Shown here piece after piece: positions 1 through 5,124 of a DNA stretch of 6,436 bases. This DNA is from Nocardioides sp. (lineage in GTDB: Bacteria > Actinomycetota > Actinomycetes > Propionibacteriales > Nocardioidaceae). Every line of letters starts with the position of its first letter. Positions within the stretch are counted from its first letter, which is position 1. The notes below the pieces were generated by a model that did no database searches, had not been told where the DNA came from, and worked only from the letters and a program-made list of their open reading frames with translations. The stretch spans positions 11,443 through 17,878 of the forward strand of contig DOWL01000179.1 of the NCBI GenBank assembly GCA_003519585.1, written 5' to 3'. The position numbers were made by a program, and so were the translations under genes.

Positions 1-644
1 TGCTGCTGCCGCACGGCTACGAGGGCCAAGGCCCCGACCACTCGTCGGCCCGGATCGAGCGCTGGCTGACGATGACCGCCGACGACGCGTTCGTGGTCGC
101 GCAGCCCTCGACCCCGGCGTCGTACTTCCACCTGTTGCGCAGGCACTCACTCGGCCAGGAGCACCGGCCGCTGATCGTCTTCACGCCGAAGTCGATGCTC
201 AAGCGCAAGGAGGCCGCGTCGCAGCCGTCGGACTTCGTCAGCGGCGGCTTCCGGCCTTTCATCAGCGACGCCACCGCGGACGCCCAGCAGATCGACACCT
301 TGCTGCTCTGCTCGGGCCGGGTCACCTGGGACCTCATGGTGGAGCGCGCGAAGCGCGAGGACTCCGAGCGGTTCGCGATCGGCAGGGTCGAGCAGCTCTA
401 CCCGCGCCCGGTCGACGACATCTTGCACGAGATCGCCCGCTACCCCCACCTCAAAGCGGTGCGGTGGGTGCAGGACGAGCCGCTCAACATGGGTCCCTGG
501 CCCAACTACGCCCTCAACGTCTGGCCGCAGGTCGACGCGACGGTCGAGCCGGTCACCCGGGCCGAGTCCTCCTCTCCCTCGGTCGGCACTGCCAAGCGGC
601 ACGCCGAGGAGCAGAAGGACCTGATGGCCCGGGCTTTTGCCTGA
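1..644 (+). CDS. kgd: Multifunctional 2-oxoglutarate decarboxylase/dehydrogenase E1 (Kgd/SucA), C-terminal part
   Basis: This is the last 213 residues of a thiamine-diphosphate-dependent 2-oxoglutarate dehydrogenase E1/decarboxylase, the TCA-cycle enzyme that decarboxylates 2-oxoglutarate. The gene enters from the left; the reading frame starts at base 3 and stops with TGA at 642-644. The first visible residues contain the family signature HGYEGQGPDHSSARIERWL, followed by QPSTPASYFHLLRR, PLIVFTPKSMLK, then the C-terminal E1 domain with RVEQLYPRP and the near-terminal WVQDEPLNMGPWP, all typical of OGDH E1. The tail HAEEQKDLMARAFA is like the end of mycobacterial Kgd. In actinobacteria this protein is usually a fusion of more than 1200 residues with an N-terminal succinyltransferase-like domain; that part is outside the window, so whether this copy is the fused form is inferred. 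It acts in the cytoplasm. The next gene on the same strand is the small DUF6104 protein, 125 bases downstream. Confidence 0.95.
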   Translation, partial: LLPHGYEGQGPDHSSARIERWLTMTADDAFVVAQPSTPASYFHLLRRHSLGQEHRPLIVFTPKSMLKRKEAASQPSDFVSGGFRPFISDATADAQQIDTLLLCSGRVTWDLMVERAKREDSERFAIGRVEQLYPRPVDDILHEIARYPHLKAVRWVQDEPLNMGPWPNYALNVWPQVDATVEPVTRAESSSPSVGTAKRHAEEQKDLMARAFA

Positions 645-675
645 GCAGCAACCGCGCGAGGAACGAGCGCGCTGC
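645..675 (+). terminator. Hairpin directly after kgd
   Basis: Immediately after the kgd stop codon, GCAGC (645-649) can pair with GCTGC (671-675), and inside it GCGC (654-657) can pair with GCGC (667-670). The stem is interrupted by an unpaired AACC on the left side. There is no T tract, as is usual for high-GC actinobacterial terminators. It could be a terminator or only an mRNA 3'-end structure, because the DUF6104 gene follows in the same direction. Confidence 0.4.
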
Positions 676-694
676 GTGGGCGAAGGCAGGTAGA

Positions 695-726
695 GCAAGC
701 GGCGCGACTGAGCTTGCGAAGTCGCG
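695..726 (+). other. Overlapping, mutually exclusive inverted repeats in the kgd-DUF6104 spacer
   Basis: Two perfect inverted repeats interleave here: GCAAGC (695-700) with GCTTGC (712-717), and CGCGACT (703-709) with AGTCGCG (720-726). The right arm of the first lies in the loop of the second, so the two stems cannot form together except as a pseudoknot. The function is unknown. It sits between kgd and the small gene and ends 43 bases before that gene's start. Confidence 0.4.
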
Positions 727-769
727 GTCCGCGCGTCGAAACCACCGCAGGGAAGGCTGGGACCCGAGC

Positions 770-946
770 ATGTACTTCACCGATCGCGGTATCGAGGAGT
801 TGGCCCAGCGCCGCGGCGAGGAAGAGGTCTCGCTGGCCTGGCTGGCCGACCGGCTGAGCGAATTCACCGACGTGCACCCGGAGTTCGAGGTGGCCATCGA
901 GCGGCTGGCCACCTGGCTGGCGAGACTCGACGATCCGGAGGACTGA
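770..946 (+). CDS. DUF6104 family small protein
   Basis: A 58-residue acidic protein beginning MYFTDRGIEELAQRRGEEEV and ending RLATWLARLDDPED. This matches, from memory, a small actinobacterial family (DUF6104) whose members open with MYFTDRGIEELxxRRG and close with an RLATWLARLDD motif, at almost the same length, so the gene looks complete. It has no cysteine, signal peptide or membrane segment and is probably a cytoplasmic, mostly helical protein. The purine-rich AGGGAAGG at 749-756 is a possible Shine-Dalgarno, but its 13-base spacing is long. It lies 125 bases after kgd on the same strand, and linkage of such small genes to kgd/sucA seems common in actinobacteria, which suggests but does not prove a connection with 2-oxoglutarate metabolism. 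Its biochemical function is unknown. Family recognition is good. Confidence 0.85.
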   Translation: MYFTDRGIEELAQRRGEEEVSLAWLADRLSEFTDVHPEFEVAIERLATWLARLDDPED

Positions 947-950
947 CAGA

Positions 951-968
951 TCTCGTTCCGCAACGAGA
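951..968 (+). terminator. Perfect 7-bp stem-loop after the DUF6104 gene
   Basis: TCTCGTT (951-957), loop CCGC (958-961), AACGAGA (962-968). The stem starts four bases after the DUF6104 stop codon and could act as its terminator. Its right arm overlaps the left half of the KstR-like palindrome at 966-977, so part of the symmetry may instead belong to an operator region. Confidence 0.4.
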
Positions 969-978
969 ACGTGTTCTA
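965..978. promoter_or_regulatory. KstR-like operator overlapping the promoter of the decarboxylase-like gene
   Basis: GAGAACGTGTTCTA contains perfect arms AGAAC/GTTCT around a central GT. It fits the KstR consensus TNNAACNNGTTNNA (steroid/lipid catabolism repressor of actinobacteria) at every defined position except the first base, G instead of T. It overlaps the first two bases of the proposed -10 element TAGGCT (977-982), where a bound TetR-type protein would block transcription. Which repressor binds is inferred; no regulator of this kind lies in the window. Confidence 0.55.
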
Positions 979-989
979 GGCTGGCGCCG
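977..989 (+). promoter_or_regulatory. -10 element of a leaderless promoter (TAGGCT-N6-GTG)
   Basis: TAGGCT at 977-982 fits the actinobacterial -10 pattern TANNNT. The GTG start codon follows after exactly six bases, so transcription should begin at or next to the start codon. No Shine-Dalgarno is present, which agrees with leaderless translation. No clear -35 was found. Confidence 0.55.
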
Positions 990-1635
990 TGACGTCGCAG
1001 ACCGGTTGGGTCCAGTCCTCGATCGCGCCGGTGTCCTACCCGGCTGCGCCCTGGCCGATGGCCGGCTCCCTGTGGCTGACGCTGTTCCACCTCAAGGAGC
1101 AGGCCAACCAGCTGCGTCCGGCGGGTCTGTACGGCGCGGCGTTCGTCTCCTACGACGAGGGCAGCCCGCTGACCTATCACGAGCTCCTCGTCGCGCGGCC
1201 GGTCTCGACCGTGGAACACGGGCGCCGGGTGACCATCACCGACATCTGGGTCGACTCCCCCGCCTCCGTGGCCGGCGGACGTGAGCTGTGGGCGATCCCC
1301 AAGGGTTGTGCGACTTCTCCCTCGACACCGCCCACACCGGCCCGCTGTCGACCACCGAGTGGGGCGCCACGGTCGGGCGCACTCCGATCGCGAGCGCCCG
1401 GTTCCGCGACGTGTCGCGCGCCGTACCCCGGCTGCCGTTCAAGGGCGGCACCTGGCAGCCGGGGATCGAGGACACCGGCCTGGAGGAGCGCACCGCCACG
1501 CTGCAGGGCTCGTCGAAGGCGTTCATGGCCCGGGCGCGGTGGGATATCAACCCCGACGGGCCTCTGGGCTGGCTGGTCGGCGCCCGGCAGTTGGCGTCGT
1601 TCCGGCAGGCGTCGTTCCGGATGCTGTTCGGGTGA
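989..1635 (+). pseudogene. Acetoacetate decarboxylase family protein, interrupted by a single-base frameshift
   Basis: Two adjacent frames together give one protein of about 215 residues of the acetoacetate decarboxylase (ADC) superfamily. The first frame (989 to about 1303) encodes MTSQTGWVQS through GGRELWAIPK, and the second (from 1306) continues with LCDFSLDTAHTGPL through SFRQASFRMLFG to TGA at 1633-1635. The family motif GREL-x-(A/G)-x-PK spans the junction: one base is missing in AAGGGTTG (1301-1308), where restoring any base gives AAG GGN/GNG TTG. The lysine before the break aligns with the Schiff-base Lys115 of the Clostridium acetobutylicum enzyme. Without correction, the first frame runs on into an Arg/Pro-rich tail to 1690. 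Classical ADC turns acetoacetate into acetone and CO2, but many actinobacterial members have other, unknown substrates. Start GTG 989 is chosen from the leaderless promoter. This is either a true pseudogene or a sequencing error. Confidence 0.8.
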
Positions 1636-1637
1636 GC

Positions 1638-1666
1638 TGCGCGTCGTTCGCGTCGAACGTCGCGTA
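1638..1666 (+). terminator. Strong hairpin after the decarboxylase-like gene
   Basis: Beginning three bases after the TGA at 1633-1635, CGCG-T-CGTTCG (1640-1650) pairs with CGAACG-T-CGCG (1654-1664) around a CGT loop. This gives ten base pairs with one T/T mismatch, extended by a G-T wobble and a T-A pair to 1638/1666. There is no T run. Its position supports 1635 as the true gene end and therefore the frameshift interpretation. It may also serve the convergent minus-strand gene. Confidence 0.6.
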
Positions 1667-1667
1667 C

Positions 1668-1696
1668 GTGCTGTGAATTCGCCGATCTGACAGCAC
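1668..1696. terminator. Second inverted repeat in the convergent spacer
   Basis: GTGCTGT (1668-1674) and ACAGCAC (1690-1696) form a perfect 7-bp stem with a 15-base loop between two convergent genes. It could help terminate either transcript. No other gene is evident in 1636-1795 apart from the possible reading-frame remnant noted at 1704-1790. Confidence 0.35.
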
Positions 1697-1795
1697 CCTC
1701 GCGTCACTCGACGGGAGCGGCCGCCAACTGCAGGTCCATGGCCGCGATCTGCGCAGCGTTGCGGTTGACCTCGGCGAGCCGGTTGTCCGGGCCTG

Positions 1796-2089
1796 TCAGG
1801 AGCCCAGCCCGTCGAGGTAGTCGGTGATCCGCTCGGCCGGCCACTGCGCGTCGAGCTCGGCCGCGACGCGGTCGAGCACCTCGCCCGGCGTACCGTCCGC
1901 TGCGGTCCACGGAGACCGATCCCAACCCATGAGGTAGTCGTCGGCGCCGGTGTCGCCGAGTCGCATCGCGGCCTCGTCGATCGCTTCCTGGAACCGCGCC
2001 GCCAACTGGACTTTCGCGGTCTCGTCGCCCGCGCGGGCCGCCACCATCGACGGCAACTCACGCCATCGAGTCACCTGGTACTCCGTCAC
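1796..2089 (-). CDS. Virulence_fact (PF13769)-like small conserved protein
   Basis: A 97-residue soluble protein. Its core, TRWRELPSMVAARAGDET followed by ARFQEAIDEAAMRLGDTGADDYLMGW, matches from memory the small family named 'virulence factor' in Pfam: W(R/K)-x-(I/L)-PS-x-V at the N-terminus, then RFQEAID-AAMR and YL-x-x-W. The family name is historical and the molecular function is not known. An acidic C-terminal segment (ADGTPGEVLDRVAAELD to YLDGLGS) is common in actinobacterial members. The start GTG at 2089 is chosen because TAGGCT (2102-2097) lies seven bases upstream, giving a leaderless transcript; longer upstream extensions of the frame run through the divergent gene and are not credible. 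It is divergent from the MmcQ/YjbR-like gene, with an 87-base shared promoter region. A possible frameshifted extension beyond the stop is described in the findings. Confidence 0.75.
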   Translation of the reverse strand: MTEYQVTRWRELPSMVAARAGDETAKVQLAARFQEAIDEAAMRLGDTGADDYLMGWDRSPWTAADGTPGEVLDRVAAELDAQWPAERITDYLDGLGS

Positions 2090-2102
2090 ACCGTGGAGCC
2101 TA
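2089..2102 (-). promoter_or_regulatory. -10 element of a leaderless promoter (TAGGCT-N7-GTG)
   Basis: On the minus strand, TAGGCT occupies 2102-2097 and the GTG start is at 2089, seven bases on. The same hexamer at nearly the same distance precedes the genes at 989 and 5203. No Shine-Dalgarno is seen. Confidence 0.5.
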
Positions 2103-2106
2103 GGCC

Positions 2107-2120
2107 GCGCCGCTCGGCGC
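2107..2120. promoter_or_regulatory. GC-rich palindrome between divergent genes
   Basis: GCGCCG-CT-CGGCGC is a perfect 6-bp inverted repeat with a two-base centre, just upstream of the minus-strand -10 element and within the 87-base divergent promoter region. It could be an operator, but short GC palindromes are frequent by chance in such DNA. Confidence 0.25.
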
Positions 2121-2164
2121 CCTGGAATCCGGGCAGGAGTCCCGACCGTGTCGGCGATCACTGC

Positions 2165-2177
2165 CAGACTCGGAGGA
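2165..2177 (+). promoter_or_regulatory. Possible leaderless promoter (CAGACT-N6-ATG)
   Basis: CAGACT at 2165-2170 differs from TANNNT only at the first base, and the ATG follows after six bases. GGAGG directly abuts the ATG with no spacing and so cannot work as a normal Shine-Dalgarno, which favours leaderless translation. The same hexamer and spacing recur before the gene starting at 2840. Confidence 0.4.
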
Positions 2178-2587
2178 TGCCGAAGCCGCCCAGGATCGAG
2201 CCCGACGGGCCTGTGGTGGCGCGCCTCGCGGCCATGGCGCTGGCGCTGCCGGAGGCCTACGAGGAAGACGCCTGGACCGGCGTGCGGTGGCGGATCCGGA
2301 CCAAGACCTTCGCGCACGTGCTGGTCGCTCAGGAGGGCTACACCTCGGCCTACCGCGACGCCACGGGGGTCACCGAGCCCACGACCGTGCTCACCTTCCG
2401 GGCCAGCGGTGACGAGCTGCTCGCGCTCGTCCATGCCGGACATCCGTTCTACAAGCCGCCGTGGTCGCCGACGGTCGTCGGCATGGTGGTCGATGACGAC
2501 ACCGACTGGTCCGAGGTCGCGGAGCTGGTGACCGAGAGCTATCGGCACTGCGCGCCACAGCGGTTGGTGCGCCGCTTGGACAGTTGA
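2177..2587 (+). CDS. MmcQ/YjbR family protein
   Basis: A 136-residue cytoplasmic protein of the MmcQ/YjbR family, which has a double-wing fold resembling DNA-binding CyaY-like domains; its function is not established despite the common label 'DNA-binding protein'. Family marks are the opening helix with ALALPEAYEED, the strand WRIRTKTFAHV, FYKPPWSP in the middle, and the C-terminal DWSEVAELVTESYRHCAPQRL, which corresponds to the typical D-W-x-E-(V/L)-x-E-L-(V/L)-x-x-S-Y-x-x-x-A-P ending. The length is normal for the family. ATG 2177 is preferred over the in-frame ATG at 2093, because the latter adds an unrelated Arg/Pro-rich stretch and overlaps the divergent promoter. It converges with the 81-residue minus-strand gene, with only seven bases between the stops. 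Confidence 0.85.
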   Translation: MPKPPRIEPDGPVVARLAAMALALPEAYEEDAWTGVRWRIRTKTFAHVLVAQEGYTSAYRDATGVTEPTTVLTFRASGDELLALVHAGHPFYKPPWSPTVVGMVVDDDTDWSEVAELVTESYRHCAPQRLVRRLDS

Positions 2588-2594
2588 TCCGGTG

Positions 2595-2840
2595 TCAGTC
2601 CGCTTCGGCCGCGTCGGCAGCGTCATCGGCAGCCTTGCGGGAGGCGTCGCGGATCTCGAAGACCTCGGTGGCGAAGTCGCCGACCGCGGTCGCGATGTCG
2701 CGTACGGCGTTGGTCACGATCGTGGCCACCCGACCCACGGTGGTCGCCGCCGCCTCGATGGTCGCCTGGACGGCGTCCTTGCCGATCTCGGCGTCCGAGA
2801 GCCGCTCGCCGTGGTTGTCGTCCTGGGAGCCGTTGGTCAT
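2595..2840 (-). CDS. Hypothetical 81-residue helical protein with heptad hydrophobic repeat
   Basis: I do not recognise this protein. The N-terminal 20 residues are polar (MTNGSQDDNHGERLSDAEIG). Residues 24-63 carry hydrophobic or alanine residues in a regular 3-4 spacing (V24, I28, A31, V35, V38, V42, A45, I49, V53, F56, V60, I63), and the tail is rich in Ala and Asp (KAADDAADAAEAD). This predicts one long amphipathic helix, as in coiled coils, phasin-like or lipid-surface proteins; there is no membrane segment or signal peptide. The start ATG 2840 is preferred over GTG 2846 because CAGACT (2852-2847) lies six bases upstream. It is 24 bases behind the desaturase on the same strand, so read-through transcription from that operon is also possible. 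High third-position GC and a sensible composition support it as a real gene. Any lipid-related role is only suggested by position and helix character. Confidence 0.65.
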   Translation of the reverse strand: MTNGSQDDNHGERLSDAEIGKDAVQATIEAAATTVGRVATIVTNAVRDIATAVGDFATEVFEIRDASRKAADDAADAAEAD

Positions 2841-2852
2841 ATTCACAGTCTG
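2840..2852 (-). promoter_or_regulatory. Possible internal leaderless promoter (CAGACT-N6-ATG)
   Basis: CAGACT at 2852-2847 on the minus strand is followed after six bases by the ATG at 2840. It fills the 24-base gap after the desaturase stop, and any -35 would lie in the end of the desaturase gene. It would let the 81-residue protein be expressed independently of the operon. Confidence 0.35.
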
Positions 2853-2864
2853 ACCCGCTCTCCG

Positions 2865-3986
2865 TCAGGCCGCCAATGCGTCCTCGGCCACCCGCACCGG
2901 ACCGCGGCCCTCGGACCTGCGACCCGGCAGGGCCATCCGGCAGATCTTGCGGGCGACGCTGAAGAGCTGCCGAGAGAGTCGCCCGGTGTTGTACGGCAGG
3001 TCGTAGCGCTCGCAGAGCTCGCGCACCTCGCGGGACAGCTCGGGGTAGCGCCGCGCCGGCAGGTCGGGGAACAGGTGGTGCTCGATCTGATGCGAGAGGT
3101 TGCCTGACATCACGTGGAAGAGCGGGCTGCCGGTGATGTTGGCCGAGCCGAGCAACTGGCGGTAGTACCAGTGCCCGCGGGTCTCGTCCTCGCACTCCTC
3201 CTGGGAGAACGTCGCGACGCCGACCGGGAAGTGGCCGCAGAAGATGATGTTGAACGCCCAGATGTTGCGCACCAGGTTGGCGGTCGCGTTGCCCGCGAGC
3301 GTGAGCGGGAACAGCGGCCCGGTCAACGCCGGGAAGAGCAGGTAGTCCTTGAGGGTCTGGTTGCGCACCTTGCGGATCAGCCCCGGATAGAGCGGCTTGT
3401 TGTCGGCGAGCGAACGACGTCCGGCCACGATGTTCTCGACCTCGAGGTCGTGCAGCGCGACGCCCCACTCGAAGAACAGCATCAGCAGCAGCGCGTAGAG
3501 CGGATTGCCGAGGTAGTACGGGCGCCAGGGCTGGTCCTCGTCCATCCTCAAGATGCCGTAGCCGAGGTCGCGGTCCTTGCCGAGGATGTTGGTGTAGGTG
3601 TGATGGATGTAGTTGTGGCTGTACTTCCACTGCTCGCCGGGGCAGACGGTGTCCCAGTCGTACATCCGAGAGTTGAGCCCGGGGTCGCCCATCCAGTCGT
3701 ACTGGCCGTGCATGACGTTGTGCCCGATCTCCATGTTGTCGAGAATCTTCGACACCGAGAGGGAGGCGACGGCCAGCGGCCACAGCGGCGGCAGGTAGAA
3801 CATCACCCGGCCGGCGATCTCGAACTGCTGGCGGCGTTTGACGACGCGGCGGATGTACGCCCCATCCTCCTCGCCGAGGTCGGCCAGCACGCGCTGGCGG
3901 ATCGCGTCAAGCTCCTCGCCGAAGCGCTCGAGCTGCTCGTCGGTCAGGGTGGTCTTGTTGGTCTTCATGGTCGTGTTGGTCTTCAT
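2865..3986 (-). CDS. Membrane fatty acyl(-CoA) desaturase, DesA3-like
   Basis: A 373-residue integral-membrane di-iron desaturase that inserts a cis double bond into saturated acyl chains (in the mycobacterial DesA3 family, stearoyl-CoA to oleoyl-CoA). All three histidine boxes are intact: H89-NVM-H93, H124-NYI-H128-H129 and H299-QI-E-H303-H304, the last within HQIEHHLFPDLPARRYPEL. Hydrophobic stretches at about 61-79, 161-175, 217-232 and 241-260 form the membrane core. ATG 3986 is chosen because GGAGG (3995-3991), overlapping the stop codon of the reductase gene, lies four bases before it. A second in-frame ATG at 3968 was created by an 18-base tandem duplication (residues MKTNTT/MKTNKT). 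It is the second gene after the reductase, with an eight-base gap, so the two are translationally coupled. The same gene order occurs in Mycobacterium tuberculosis (Rv3230c-desA3). Exact substrate and double-bond position are not visible. Confidence 0.92.
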   Translation of the reverse strand: MKTNTTMKTNKTTLTDEQLERFGEELDAIRQRVLADLGEEDGAYIRRVVKRRQQFEIAGRVMFYLPPLWPLAVASLSVSKILDNMEIGHNVMHGQYDWMGDPGLNSRMYDWDTVCPGEQWKYSHNYIHHTYTNILGKDRDLGYGILRMDEDQPWRPYYLGNPLYALLLMLFFEWGVALHDLEVENIVAGRRSLADNKPLYPGLIRKVRNQTLKDYLLFPALTGPLFPLTLAGNATANLVRNIWAFNIIFCGHFPVGVATFSQEECEDETRGHWYYRQLLGSANITGSPLFHVMSGNLSHQIEHHLFPDLPARRYPELSREVRELCERYDLPYNTGRLSRQLFSVARKICRMALPGRRSEGRGPVRVAEDALAA

Positions 3987-3994
3987 GGAGCCTC

Positions 3995-5083
3995 CTAGAG
4001 CTCGACCGCGCAGTCGCCCACCGGGGCGCTCACGCAGACACGGATGTCCTCGTCGGGGAGCGACGACTCCTCGCCGGTGAGGACGTTTCGGACGGTGCCC
4101 TCGCGCTTGCGCGAGGTGCAGGTGAAGCAGATGCCCATCCGGCAGCCGAACTCCGGGCTCAGCCCGGCGGCCTCGGCCTGCTCGAGGAGGGTGGCACCGG
4201 AGTTCGGCGCCTCGATCCCGGCGCGGGTGAAGGCGACGTCGCCCTCGGCCGAGGTGCCCGAGGTGCGCGGCGGCCGGAAGTACTCGATCCGCAACGCAGG
4301 CGACCCGTCGTACGCCGCCCGGACCGCCTCGATCATCGGCGCCGGTCCGCACGCCCAGGTCGGGATGTCGCGGTAGCCGGGGACCAGCCGCTCGAGGAAC
4401 GCCGGCGAGAGGTAGGGATCGCCACACCCGGGGTGCAGCAGGTGTACGTCGATCCCGTGGCCCGACCGCCGGATCTCGTCGAGCTCGGTCGCGAAGATCT
4501 GGTGCCGCGGGCTCCGCGCGTAATGGAGGAAGGTGATCCGGCCGCGGTGGGTACGCCGCTGCAGGGCCCGGAGCATCGACATCACCGGGGTGATCCCCGA
4601 GCCGCCGGAGACGAACAGCACGTGCTCGGGGACCCGGTCCGGCAGCACGAAGTCCCCTTCTGCCTGCGAGAGGTGGACCATGGCGCCAAGCTGAGCTCGC
4701 TCGACGAGGTACGACGACACGCTGTGTCGGTCGGGCGCGTCCGGGTTCGCCCTCAGGGTGACCGTGAACCGGTCGCCGGGGCGGGAGTCGGGACTGGAGA
4801 CGGTGAAGACCCGCGTCGTACGGCGGGCGCCTTCGATCTCGACCCCGAGCTGGACGTGTTGGCCGGCACGGTGCCCCTGCCAGGTCGAGGTCGGCTGGAG
4901 GGTGAGCGTCGCGACCGGCGGGTGGCCGGGGACGTCGACCTCACGCTGGATCTCGACGATCCGGGCCCGGACCTCGTGCGCCGCCCACATCGGGTTGAGC
5001 TGTTCGAGGTAGCGGTCGACGCCCTGCGGTGAGGCCATGGCCGCGACCGCTCGCGAGCGGAGGATGGTGCTGGTCACGCCCAT
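3995..5083 (-). CDS. Ferredoxin-NADP reductase-type oxidoreductase with C-terminal [2Fe-2S] domain (desaturase electron donor)
   Basis: A 362-residue cytoplasmic electron-transfer protein passing electrons from NAD(P)H through FAD and a plant-type [2Fe-2S] cluster, by analogy with M. tuberculosis Rv3230c, to the desaturase encoded next. Domains in order: FAD-binding barrel (about 35-150) with R91-VFTVSS; nucleotide-binding domain (about 150-270) with FVSGGSGITP at 157-166 and ACGPAPM at 244-250; ferredoxin domain (about 283-362) with C314, C319, C322 and C350 in the C-x4-C-x2-C...C pattern. All expected residues are present. The ATG at 5083 is chosen: GAAGG (5096-5092) lies eight bases upstream, and the longer frame from GTG 5134 would place the start upstream of the promoter's likely transcription start and read through the operator. 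It is the first gene of the operon, divergent from the TetR-family regulator. Confidence 0.92.
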   Translation of the reverse strand: MGVTSTILRSRAVAAMASPQGVDRYLEQLNPMWAAHEVRARIVEIQREVDVPGHPPVATLTLQPTSTWQGHRAGQHVQLGVEIEGARRTTRVFTVSSPDSRPGDRFTVTLRANPDAPDRHSVSSYLVERAQLGAMVHLSQAEGDFVLPDRVPEHVLFVSGGSGITPVMSMLRALQRRTHRGRITFLHYARSPRHQIFATELDEIRRSGHGIDVHLLHPGCGDPYLSPAFLERLVPGYRDIPTWACGPAPMIEAVRAAYDGSPALRIEYFRPPRTSGTSAEGDVAFTRAGIEAPNSGATLLEQAEAAGLSPEFGCRMGICFTCTSRKREGTVRNVLTGEESSLPDEDIRVCVSAPVGDCAVEL

Positions 5084-5098
5084 CGGGTCAACCTTCGA

Positions 5099-5124
5099 TT
5101 TCAGTGAACGTGCGTACACTGAAA
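5099..5124. promoter_or_regulatory. DesT/FabR-like operator (26-bp palindrome)
   Basis: TTTCAGTG (5099-5106) and CACTGAAA (5117-5124) are perfect inverted arms around AACGTGCGTA, itself partly symmetric (ACG/CGT). On the minus strand the central 18 bases read AGTGTACGCACGTTCACT. From memory the FabR site of Escherichia coli is AGCGTACACGTGTTCGCT, which agrees at 13 of 18 positions, and the plus strand begins AGTGAACG as the Pseudomonas DesT site does. The palindrome starts within the proposed -10 of the reductase promoter and covers its transcription start, so binding would repress the desaturase operon. The adjacent repressor at 5203 is the natural candidate. Confidence 0.75.

Noticed and set aside
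1293..1312. Programmed -1 frameshift in the decarboxylase-like gene
   Set aside because: The codons ATC CCC AAG GGT do not form a standard X-XXY-YYZ slippery site and ADC-family proteins are not known to need recoding; a simple indel or sequencing error is more likely.
1177..2061. Minus-strand open frame (294 codons) across the decarboxylase-like gene
   Set aside because: Low-complexity Arg/Pro/Ser sequence, spanning two genes and a terminator; no sign of a real protein.
2093..2176. Longer start (ATG 2093) for the MmcQ/YjbR-like protein
   Set aside because: The 28 extra residues are Arg/Pro-rich, unlike the family, and overlap the divergent promoter and the palindrome.
2623..3783. Long open frame on the minus strand (386 codons) overlapping the desaturase
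   Set aside because: It is very Arg/Pro/Gly-rich, typical of an out-of-frame reading of high-GC coding DNA, while the overlapping frame holds an intact desaturase with all histidine boxes.
3114..3998. Open frame on the plus strand (294 codons) antisense to the desaturase
   Set aside because: Composition is dominated by Val, Glu, Arg and Leu repeats with no recognisable domain; it is a complement shadow of the desaturase gene.
4433..5032. Plus-strand open frame (199 codons) antisense to the reductase
   Set aside because: Shadow of the reductase gene, which has clear FAD, NAD(P) and [2Fe-2S] motifs.
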